From: Cellvibrionaceae bacterium 1162T.S.0a.05
Lineage (GTDB): Bacteria > Pseudomonadota > Gammaproteobacteria > Pseudomonadales > Cellvibrionaceae
DNA length: 64,000 nt
Direction of reading: 5' to 3'
Assembly (NCBI GenBank): GCA_000964245.1
Contig: LANB01000001.1
Coordinates: 2,979,501-3,043,500, forward strand
This document shows, one piece after another, positions 25,830 through 33,616 of the stretch; position 1 is the stretch's first letter; each line of letters begins with the position of its first letter. The notes under the pieces were generated by a model that was not told the DNA's origin, did not search any database, and saw only the letters and a list, made by a program, of their open reading frames with translations. Both the position numbers and the translations under genes were made by a program.

Positions 25830-27137
25830 TTGAAACAGGTGAAGCTGGGGCTTTGCGGTTTGGGTACAGTCGGTGGCGGCGTGCTCAATGTCCTGAAACG
25901 CAATCAAATCGATATTAATGCCAGAGCCGGGCGCGAACTCCTGATTACGCATGTATCCGCGCGCAGGGAATATCCCCACCTCGATCTCAACGGCATAAAA
26001 ATCAGCACCAATCCAATGGATGTCGCGCTCGACCCGGATGTGGACGTGCTCGTCGAACTTATTGGCGGTACAACACTGGCGAAAGAATTGGTGATTGCAG
26101 CACTTAAAGCGGGAAAGCACGTCGTTACCGCGAACAAAGCCTTGATTGCCGAGCACGGTAACGAACTGTTTGCCATTGCTCTTGAGCACCAGGTCAGTAT
26201 TGCCTACGAAGCAGCCGTTGCCGGAGGCATTCCCATAATTCAGGTATTGCGGGAAGGGTTGGTCGCCAACAAGATTGAGTGGCTGGCAGGCATTATTAAC
26301 GGCACCGGTAATTTTATTCTCACGGAAATGCGTGACAAGGGCCGCGACTTTGAAGACGTATTGCGTGAGGCGCAAGCACTCGGCTATGCGGAAGCAGACC
26401 CCACTTTTGATGTTGAAGGAATTGACGCTGCGCACAAGTTGGTGATTCTCGCCTCAATTGCGTTTGGGATGCCCCTGCAATTCGACAAAGTGTATACCGA
26501 AGGCATCAGCAAAATTGCGCCGGAAGATGTCGTGTTTGCCGAAGAGTTGGGTTATCGCATTAAACATTTGGGGATTGCGCGTAATCGCACCAACAAAGGT
26601 ATCGAAATGCGCGTGCACCCAACATTGATTCCGGAATCGCGTCTTATTGCCAACGTAAACGGCGTAAAAAATGCGGTGCTTGTTAAATGTGACGCCCTGG
26701 GTGCGAACCTGTATTACGGCGCGGGAGCCGGTGCGGAACCGACAGCCTCAGCGGTGATTTCGGACATTGTTGATATTGGTCGCAGTCTCGATAACGAAGC
26801 CGATGCCTTTGTGCCGGCCCTCGGTTTTAGCAGCGGCAAACTTTGCGACTTTACGATTTTGCCGATCGAAGAAGTCGAGTGTGCAAACTATCTGCGCTTT
26901 TCTGTTCTCGACCGTCCCGGTGTGCTTTCCCATATTGCGACAGTCTTTAGTGATTTGGGTATCAGCATCGAAGCCTTGATTCAGCGTGAACCTCTGGAAG
27001 ACCAGGATCATGTGCCCTTGATCATGTTAACTGCGGTAACCGAAGAAAAACGCATTAATAAAGCATTGGCACAAATTGAAAATCAGGAATTTATACGTCA
27101 ACAAGTTGTTCGCATTCGTGTGGAGTCTTTAAAGTGA
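25830..27137 (+). CDS. hom: Homoserine dehydrogenase
   Basis: The TTG start at 25830, preceded by GAGGAAAG, gives about 435 residues. An NAD(P)-binding motif LGLCGLGTVGGGVLN lies at the start, and HVVTANKALIAEHG and GGIPIIQVLREGLVANKI are in the catalytic domain. A C-terminal ACT domain (YLRFSVLDRPGVLSHIATVFSDLGISIEALIQ) is typical of the threonine-inhibited form. The enzyme reduces aspartate semialdehyde to homoserine. Its last 4 bases overlap thrC (GTGA). Confidence 0.95.
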   Translation: MKQVKLGLCGLGTVGGGVLNVLKRNQIDINARAGRELLITHVSARREYPHLDLNGIKISTNPMDVALDPDVDVLVELIGGTTLAKELVIAALKAGKHVVTANKALIAEHGNELFAIALEHQVSIAYEAAVAGGIPIIQVLREGLVANKIEWLAGIINGTGNFILTEMRDKGRDFEDVLREAQALGYAEADPTFDVEGIDAAHKLVILASIAFGMPLQFDKVYTEGISKIAPEDVVFAEELGYRIKHLGIARNRTNKGIEMRVHPTLIPESRLIANVNGVKNAVLVKCDALGANLYYGAGAGAEPTASAVISDIVDIGRSLDNEADAFVPALGFSSGKLCDFTILPIEEVECANYLRFSVLDRPGVLSHIATVFSDLGISIEALIQREPLEDQDHVPLIMLTAVTEEKRINKALAQIENQEFIRQQVVRIRVESLK

Positions 27138-28534
27138 AATACGTCAGCACCCGCGGCAATGCACCCGCCTTGAATTTTGAAGATGTCATTTTAACTGGCC
27201 TCGCAGCCGACGGTGGGCTTTATGTGCCGGAGACCTTGCCGCAATTTAGTCAGGAAGAAATCGCCTCCTGGGCTGGCCTGGATTACGAAGCGCTCGCGTT
27301 TAAAGTGATGTGGCCTTTTGTGGAAGGTGAACTAACCCAGACTGAACTGGAAACGCTGATTGCGGCGAGTTATAAAAATTTTCGTCACAAGGCGATTGCC
27401 CCTCTTGTGCAAACTGGCGCAAACGAATGGGTATTGGAATTATTTCATGGGCCGACGCTCGCGTTTAAGGATTTTGCCCTGCAGTTTTTAGGTCATTTAC
27501 TGGATCTGGTATTGAAGAAGCGCCAGCAGAAAGTCGTAATTCTCGGTGCAACCTCGGGGGATACCGGTTCGGCTGCGATTGAAGGCTGTCGTGAGTGTGA
27601 AAACGTCGATATTTTCATTTTGCATCCCCACCAAAAAGTGTCGGATGTTCAGCGTCGGCAAATGACCACCGTACTCGAAGACAATGTGCATAACATTGCG
27701 GTAAAGGGCAATTTTGATGATTGTCAGAATATCGTCAAGCGCAGTTTTGCTGACCAGGGGTTTTTACCTGAAGGTCGGCAACTGGTTGCGGTGAACTCGA
27801 TTAACTGGGCGCGCATCATGGCGCAAATCGTTTACTACTTTTATGCAGCGCTGTCCCTGGGTGGCCCACATCGCAAAGTGTCCTTTTCTGTTCCTACCGG
27901 AAACTTTGGTGATATCTTTGCGGGCTATCTTGCCAAACAAATGGGTTTGCCTATTGAGCGTTTAATCATTGCGACCAACAGCAATGATATTCTTCACCGC
28001 TGTCTCAGTGCCAATGATCACAGTAGGCAGGCTTTGCAGCATTCGCTGTCACCCAGTATGGATATTATGGTGTCGAGCAATTTTGAGCGCCTGCTTTTCG
28101 ATTTGTATGCGCGTGATGGTGCATCAATCCAAAAATTAATGACAGATTTCCAGCAAGGCGCGATGCATTTGAGTGATGAAGCCCTGTCAAAAGCTCGCGC
28201 GCTTTTTGCGAGCAGCCGTGTTGACGACGAACAAACCAAAGCCTGTATCGCGAAGGTCTATGCTGAAAGTGAATACCTTCTGGATCCGCACAGTGCAATT
28301 GGTTTGCTGGCGGCGCGCGAGAATAAAGCGCTCTGTGGCGATGGCCCTGTTGTTTGCCTCGCAACAGCACACCCTGCAAAATTTCCGGATGCCATCGTTG
28401 CGGCGGGTGTCGAAGAGGCGGTGAACTTGCCTGTACACATGCAGGATCTCGCAGAACGGGAAGAGCGTTGTTCCGTGTTGGAGAATGAAGCAAGGGCCAT
28501 TCAGCAGTTTATTTGCACCAATTTGAATACCTAA
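27134..28534 (+). CDS. thrC: Threonine synthase
   Basis: The 466-residue PLP enzyme has the lysine at K112 in GPTLAFKDFALQFLG, GATSGDTGSAAIEGC, and FSVPTGNFGDIFAGYLAKQMG. It converts phosphohomoserine to threonine. The GTG start overlaps hom by 4 bp, so the two are coupled. The kinase thrB is not in the unit, so it must lie elsewhere in the genome. Confidence 0.96.
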   Translation: MKYVSTRGNAPALNFEDVILTGLAADGGLYVPETLPQFSQEEIASWAGLDYEALAFKVMWPFVEGELTQTELETLIAASYKNFRHKAIAPLVQTGANEWVLELFHGPTLAFKDFALQFLGHLLDLVLKKRQQKVVILGATSGDTGSAAIEGCRECENVDIFILHPHQKVSDVQRRQMTTVLEDNVHNIAVKGNFDDCQNIVKRSFADQGFLPEGRQLVAVNSINWARIMAQIVYYFYAALSLGGPHRKVSFSVPTGNFGDIFAGYLAKQMGLPIERLIIATNSNDILHRCLSANDHSRQALQHSLSPSMDIMVSSNFERLLFDLYARDGASIQKLMTDFQQGAMHLSDEALSKARALFASSRVDDEQTKACIAKVYAESEYLLDPHSAIGLLAARENKALCGDGPVVCLATAHPAKFPDAIVAAGVEEAVNLPVHMQDLAEREERCSVLENEARAIQQFICTNLNT

Positions 28535-28730
28535 ACATTCCTTTTGTTTTGGCTTCGCGCCGACTTGGTGCGGAGTCGTCTTCCTTGTTCAGTCTTTATT
28601 CTGCTTTTGGTGCGTTCTGTACCACTTTGGAACACTCCTTGCTCATTTTCCAACGTTCGTTTCTATAAATCGATTTTTACCGGATATTTGATATCGATAC
28701 GCCTTCAATGGGATATTTTTCGGGGGGAGC

Positions 28731-29531
28731 TTGAAACTTTTCATCGGCCTGGCGCTTGTTCTTCTCGTTCTTGCTTTCGTTGCTGTTTTGCAGGTTCGTA
28801 AACGCCAACAGCAACAAAAACTCCAGGGTCTAAAATGGATTCAGGCGTTGCGAATGTTGTTAACCCATGTGCAGAAGCACCGGGGGATAAGTACGGCCTT
28901 TCTCTCTGGCAATTGGAATGTCGATGATGAATTGGCCGAGCTTAAATCTTCAATCACGCGTGATATTGCTGCGGTGAGCACTCTGGGCGACTGGATAAAC
29001 CAGCATGATGATTGGGAGGGTATAACCCGCCATTGGGCTCGGCTCGGTGGTGCCAGTGAAAACTTGTTGTTTCCAAAAAACTTTTCTCAGCATTGTAAAA
29101 TTATTGCCAATATTCTCGCTCTCCTTGACGGCGTTGCCCGAGCACACAAATTAAGTGACGGTATGCAGGCGAGCATGTGGCATGAACTCTTGTGGGTGGC
29201 AGAGCTGATTGGTCAGTGTCGAGCCCTGGGTGTTCGAATTTTGAGTATTCACGATAAAAACCCGCATCAGGTAAAGCAGAAACAGCAAATTCAAAAATCC
29301 TTGAATGAGGTCAACCACTTGCTGGAGGCTACAAGGCTAAAAAAATACTTATCCGCAGAGCAGCTTTCGGCAGTGAATAATTTTGTCGGTTATGCCCAAC
29401 TAAATTTGCTGGAAAATGTCGGGGTGATTTCAGCTCAGGAGTATTTCAACCAGGCGACAGCAACAATCGATTTGATCTACGAATGTTTTGACAGGGAGAT
29501 GCAGGCGCTGCACAGAAAAATTGCAGACTAA
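28731..29531 (+). CDS. Membrane-anchored protein, possible NIT-like sensor domain
   Basis: The 266-residue protein starts at a TTG with a strong GGGGGGAG RBS. It has one N-terminal transmembrane helix (about 3-22) followed by a basic stretch RKRQQQQK. The remainder is helical. The motif LLTHVQKHRGISTAFLSGN resembles the RGxSxxxLSG signature of nitrate/nitrite-sensing NIT domains and related helical bundles. That assignment is tentative. It lies between thrC and recJ, 24 bp before recJ, and may be cotranscribed with it. Confidence 0.65.
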   Translation: MKLFIGLALVLLVLAFVAVLQVRKRQQQQKLQGLKWIQALRMLLTHVQKHRGISTAFLSGNWNVDDELAELKSSITRDIAAVSTLGDWINQHDDWEGITRHWARLGGASENLLFPKNFSQHCKIIANILALLDGVARAHKLSDGMQASMWHELLWVAELIGQCRALGVRILSIHDKNPHQVKQKQQIQKSLNEVNHLLEATRLKKYLSAEQLSAVNNFVGYAQLNLLENVGVISAQEYFNQATATIDLIYECFDREMQALHRKIAD

Positions 29532-29555
29532 GCGGAAAATTCTTACACTGCGCCG

Positions 29556-31349
29556 ATGCAAAAAAAGATCGTTCGGCGCAGTTTGCCAATCAATTCTGAC
29601 TCCAAAGAGTCAAAATTCAGTGACCTGAAGATTGAGGGTCACCCACTGGTGTCGCGAGTACTGGCTCATCGCGGCGTCTTCTCTCGTCAAGCGCTGGATT
29701 ACAGCTTGAAAAATATCCTTAACCCGGAAAGCCTTAAAGGTTTGGATCACGCCACGGACCTACTTGTTGCCGCTTTAGAGTCACAAAAGAAAATTTGCAT
29801 CGTAGGTGATTTTGATGCCGATGGCGCCACCAGTACGGTGTTGTGTTTACGCGCGTTAAGAGCGTTCGGCCTTCAAAATTGTGATTTTATTGTGCCGAAC
29901 CGTTTCGAATACGGTTATGGATTAACACCGGAAATTGTTGAGCTGGCCCAACACGGCAAGCCGGATTTACTGTTAACGGTAGATAACGGCATCAGCAGTA
30001 TAGAGGGTGTCGCGGCCGCCCAGCGTCTGGGCATGCAAGTGCTGATTACAGACCATCATTTACCGGGGAATACCTTGCCAGCTGCAGATGCTATCGTGAA
30101 CCCGAATCAACCAGGTTGTGATTTCCCCTCAAAAAACCTTGCAGGTGTCGGTGTTGCGTTTTATTTAATGATGGCTTTGCGTCGCAAGTTGCGCGAAATA
30201 AATTGGTTCGCAACGCAACAAATGGCTGAGCCCAATCTCGCCAACCTTTTGGATCTGGTGGCACTGGGAACTGTCGCGGACGTGGTGCCATTGGATCAGA
30301 ATAATCGTACCCTGGTTGCGCAGGGTTTGCGGCGAATTCGGGCAGGTGAATGCTGTGCAGGTATTCGCGCGCTGTTATCTATTGCGAACAAAACATTAGA
30401 GCAGGTCAGTTCGAGTGATTTGGGGTTCGCTTTGGGGCCGCGCTTGAATGCAGCGGGCCGTCTGGATGATATGAGTCTCGGGATTCAATGTTTATTGAGC
30501 GATAACATCTACGAAGCGGAAAAACTGGCACGTCAACTTGATGATTTTAATCGCGAGCGCAAGGCAATCGAAACCGGTATGCGCAGCGAAGCAATGGCGG
30601 CTCTGGATGCGAGAACGGGTGAAGAAGATCAGAATTGTTTTGCTCTAAGTTTGTATGACCCGAGCTGGCACGAAGGGGTGATTGGTATTCTGGCATCGCG
30701 TGTCAAAGAGCGCCTGCATCGCCCCGTGATTATATTTGCAAAAACGCAGGATGGGAGTTTGAAAGGGTCGGGGCGTTCCATTCCTGGCGTGCACCTGCGG
30801 GATGTTCTCGATGAGATTGCGAGCCACAACAGCGGCCTGTTAGCAAAATTCGGTGGCCACGCGATGGCGGCGGGTTTGAGCCTGGAAGAACATCAGCTTA
30901 CGCGCTTTGAGAAAGAATTTAATCGGGTGGTTGCCAGGGTGTTAGACCATCGTGCACCACAGGCAGAAATTTTGACCGACGGTGAGGTTGAAACCGACGA
31001 GTTCAATCTGGAAAGTGCTTATGCACTGCGCAATGCCGGGCCCTGGGGGCAAGCCTTTCCCGAACCCCTGTTCGATGGTGTTTTTCGGCTCGTGCAGCAA
31101 CGGCGTTTAAAAGAGCGGCATTTGAAAATGTCGCTGACACCGCACTCGGAAATGCGACCGCACGAGGGCGGTTATTCAGGTGTTTTACTTGAGGCAATCG
31201 CTTTTAATGTCGACAGCGATTTGCAGCTGCCTGAGGGGGAAGAGTGTCTGGTTGAGTTGGTTTACAAACTCGACATCAATGAATTTCGCGGCGAGAGCAA
31301 GCTGCAGTTATTGGTAGAGCAAATTACCGCATTGCCTGCAGCGTCCTGA
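29556..31349 (+). CDS. recJ: Single-stranded-DNA-specific exonuclease RecJ
   Basis: The 597-residue DHH-family 5'-3' exonuclease acts in recombination and mismatch repair. Catalytic motifs are IVGDFDADGATS (DFDADG 85-90), TVDNGISS (about 141-148), ITDHHLPG (DHH 166-168), the LNAAGRLDDM motif and GGHAMAAGLS in the DHHA1 domain. A C-terminal OB-like domain completes it. The length is normal. It is followed by 160 bp of noncoding DNA and an inserted transporter gene rather than by prfB. Confidence 0.96.
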   Translation: MQKKIVRRSLPINSDSKESKFSDLKIEGHPLVSRVLAHRGVFSRQALDYSLKNILNPESLKGLDHATDLLVAALESQKKICIVGDFDADGATSTVLCLRALRAFGLQNCDFIVPNRFEYGYGLTPEIVELAQHGKPDLLLTVDNGISSIEGVAAAQRLGMQVLITDHHLPGNTLPAADAIVNPNQPGCDFPSKNLAGVGVAFYLMMALRRKLREINWFATQQMAEPNLANLLDLVALGTVADVVPLDQNNRTLVAQGLRRIRAGECCAGIRALLSIANKTLEQVSSSDLGFALGPRLNAAGRLDDMSLGIQCLLSDNIYEAEKLARQLDDFNRERKAIETGMRSEAMAALDARTGEEDQNCFALSLYDPSWHEGVIGILASRVKERLHRPVIIFAKTQDGSLKGSGRSIPGVHLRDVLDEIASHNSGLLAKFGGHAMAAGLSLEEHQLTRFEKEFNRVVARVLDHRAPQAEILTDGEVETDEFNLESAYALRNAGPWGQAFPEPLFDGVFRLVQQRRLKERHLKMSLTPHSEMRPHEGGYSGVLLEAIAFNVDSDLQLPEGEECLVELVYKLDINEFRGESKLQLLVEQITALPAAS

Positions 31350-31511
31350 GCCACCATCTATTTCTTTATCTTCACCGGGTGATTTGCTATCGTCCCTCCG
31401 GTCCAGACCCTCTCGCAACAAGATTCTTTCCCAGGAATCTCATAAGGTTAACAACAAGCATCAGGGATGGGTTCATAAAAATACGCAGTCATAATAATAA
31501 TTGGGGTACTT

Positions 31512-33092
31512 ATGTCGACTACAGATGTGAAATTATCAACCTATGAAAAAATAGGTTATTCCCTGGGTGATGCCGCGGCGAACTTTGTCTGGCGCAGCAC
31601 CTTCTTTCTTCCCATTTTCTATACAGATACCTTTGGCCTTGCCGCAGCTCAAACCGCCATTTTGATTTTGGTGATTCGTTTGTCAGACGGTGTCACGGAT
31701 GTTCTGATGGGGTCGATCGCCGACCGCACAAACACCCGCTACGGTAAATTCCGCCCATGGGTGCTCTGGTCTGCACCGGTACTGGGCTTGTTCCTGGCCT
31801 TACTATTTACCACGCCGGATTTAAGTGATGGAGGAAAACTGGTCTATGCCTACGTCATTTACTTCGGTTTAACGCTTGCCTATACCGCGAACAACGTCCC
31901 CTACGGTGCGTTGATGGGGGTGATGACATCCAGTGTGCAAGAGCGTTCCGTGTTGGCGAGCTTCCGGTTTATCGGTGCCTTCAGTGGAGGCTTGTTGGTC
32001 ATGGCGCTGACGCCTTATCTCGTTGGTTTCTTTGGCCAGGGGGATCGCGCTGAGGGTTACAAATACACCATGATGGTGTTTGCGGTTCTGTTAGTGGTGT
32101 TTTTGATTGTCACCTATCTCTCGACCAAAGAACGAATTGTGCCTGAGCCTGTTGATACAGGGAGTTTGAAAAACGAGATCTGGGATATATGTAAAAATCT
32201 GCCGATTATCCTGATTCCCATTTCCGGTATCTCCGTGTTGTTCATCTTCCTTTCCCTGAATTATGAGGAGATGAATATCCCGCAACTCGCAAACCACTTT
32301 AAATTAGGTGCGCTTGGCTATTGTGTGGCCGCTTTTGCGCTCACCTTGTTTATGCGCAAATGGCTTATCAATAAACCGAAAGACCTGTGTTCGCCATTGC
32401 AAAAAGATTTGGCAGATTTGCTGACAAACAAACCGTGGTTGATCCTGTTATTGGTCGGCATTATGTTTGGTTTGTTTACTGTTGTGCGTCCTTCTGCTGC
32501 GTCTTATTACTTCAAGTATGTTCTGGGTCGTGAAGATCTGATTGGAGTGTATTTTGCGGTCACGCTGGTGGCTTCGTTGGCGGCTGCGGTGGTAACAGGC
32601 TATCTCAGTGGCAAAATCAGCAAGCGTAATTTAATGATTATCGCCTTTGCCGGTGGGTCGATTTTTAATGGCCTGATTTTCTGGATTCAACCTGAGCAAG
32701 TCAGCTTCATGTTTTTCCTCGCCATTGTCGGTGAGTTTTTTGCGGGTATGATGCCTGTCCTGTTTTTCAGTATGTTGGGTGATACTGCAGATTACTCAGA
32801 GTGGAAAAACAATCGCCGTGCTACCGGTTTAATATTTTCCGCAGGGACGTTTATTAACAAAACCGGCCACGGTTTTGCAGGAGCGATTGTGCTCATGGTA
32901 CTCGCGTATCTTGGCTACGACGCGGCGAACGAAGCGAGCATTGCAAACTCCATCGTCGGTATGAAAATGCTAATGAGTTTAATCCCGGCTTTTATCGGCG
33001 TGCTTGCCATTATATTTGTCTGGACTTACCCACTCGACGATGCGCGAATGCAGGAAATTGAAGCAGAATTGAATGCACGCCGTGAAGCCTGA
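31512..33092 (+). CDS. GPH-family glycoside/sugar:cation symporter
   Basis: The 526-residue protein has about 12 transmembrane segments and the GPH (glycoside-pentoside-hexuronide) pattern: YEKIGYSLGDAAANFVWRSTFFLPIFYTD, the DVLMGSIADRTNTRYGKFRPWVLW loop, and GDTADYSEWKNNRRATGLIFSAG. Such symporters import oligosaccharides or glycosides with sodium or protons. A cytosolic loop around residues 190-235 is longer than in MelB-type members. It may serve the glycan locus ten kilobases downstream, but that is inference. It is not in the recJ operon as far as spacing shows. Confidence 0.9.
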   Translation: MSTTDVKLSTYEKIGYSLGDAAANFVWRSTFFLPIFYTDTFGLAAAQTAILILVIRLSDGVTDVLMGSIADRTNTRYGKFRPWVLWSAPVLGLFLALLFTTPDLSDGGKLVYAYVIYFGLTLAYTANNVPYGALMGVMTSSVQERSVLASFRFIGAFSGGLLVMALTPYLVGFFGQGDRAEGYKYTMMVFAVLLVVFLIVTYLSTKERIVPEPVDTGSLKNEIWDICKNLPIILIPISGISVLFIFLSLNYEEMNIPQLANHFKLGALGYCVAAFALTLFMRKWLINKPKDLCSPLQKDLADLLTNKPWLILLLVGIMFGLFTVVRPSAASYYFKYVLGREDLIGVYFAVTLVASLAAAVVTGYLSGKISKRNLMIIAFAGGSIFNGLIFWIQPEQVSFMFFLAIVGEFFAGMMPVLFFSMLGDTADYSEWKNNRRATGLIFSAGTFINKTGHGFAGAIVLMVLAYLGYDAANEASIANSIVGMKMLMSLIPAFIGVLAIIFVWTYPLDDARMQEIEAELNARREA

Positions 33093-33149
33093 TTTAGCGT
33101 TGTGATTCTGGATTCGCAACCTTGGATTCATCAAAAAAGGATTGCAGAC

Positions 33150-33179
33150 AAAGCCGGTATCTCAGGATGCCGGCTTTTT
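33150..33179 (+). terminator. Rho-independent terminator after the GPH symporter
   Basis: The stem AAAGCCGG/CCGGCTTT (33150-33157 with 33170-33177) is followed by T residues. Confidence 0.85.
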
Positions 33180-33238
33180 AATGCCTGACATATTGAGTCT
33201 TCTGAAGTAGAGGCTGGAAGGGTTGCCGTTTTTGGCTG

Positions 33239-33499
33239 CTACGACGCCCAGCGAATTGCAGCACGCCTGCGTTCAAGATAGATGAAAACCGTTTTGCCTG
33301 TGCGCGGGTGCAGAAGATGCCGAAGGTGGTGATGGTCTTCAGTGGAGCCCATGTATTCCCATGTTCGACCGAGAAACGCACAAATAGGGTCGCCTTCGTT
33401 CAGCTTTTCCGCTGCGAGTTGTTCCCACATTTGCATCCATTCCGGGTCATTGGCTTCAAGAAATTCCATCATGGGATTTTGCAGTTTTAATGAATTCAA
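33239..33499 (-). CDS. Small hypothetical protein
   Basis: This 86-residue ORF has an uncertain start: the first possible one is TTG, with ATG codons eight and nine codons later and no good RBS for any of them. It has protein-like composition (MEFLEANDPEWMQMWEQLAAEKL, DPICAFLGRTWEYMGS, a His-rich DHHHLRHLLHPRTGKTVFIYLERRRA). I recognise no domain. It lies between the symporter terminator and the lipase terminator. Confidence 0.55.
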   Translation of the reverse strand: MNSLKLQNPMMEFLEANDPEWMQMWEQLAAEKLNEGDPICAFLGRTWEYMGSTEDHHHLRHLLHPRTGKTVFIYLERRRAAIRWAS

Positions 33500-33564
33500 T
33501 GAGTTATTGTAGATTTGTTAAACAATTTGTCAACAAAGTTAATTAACTTGTTGATTTTAAATAA

Positions 33565-33589
33565 AAAACGCGCCAGAGGGGCGCGTTTT
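33565..33589 (-). terminator. Rho-independent terminator of the lipase gene
   Basis: On the minus strand the stem ACGCGCC/GGCGCGT (33568-33574 with 33580-33586) has A/T-runs on both sides. It lies just past the stop of the lipase gene at 33617 and could also work in the plus direction. Confidence 0.8.
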
Positions 33590-33616
33590 GTGTGTGCTTA
33601 CAGTCTTGCTTCAGTG

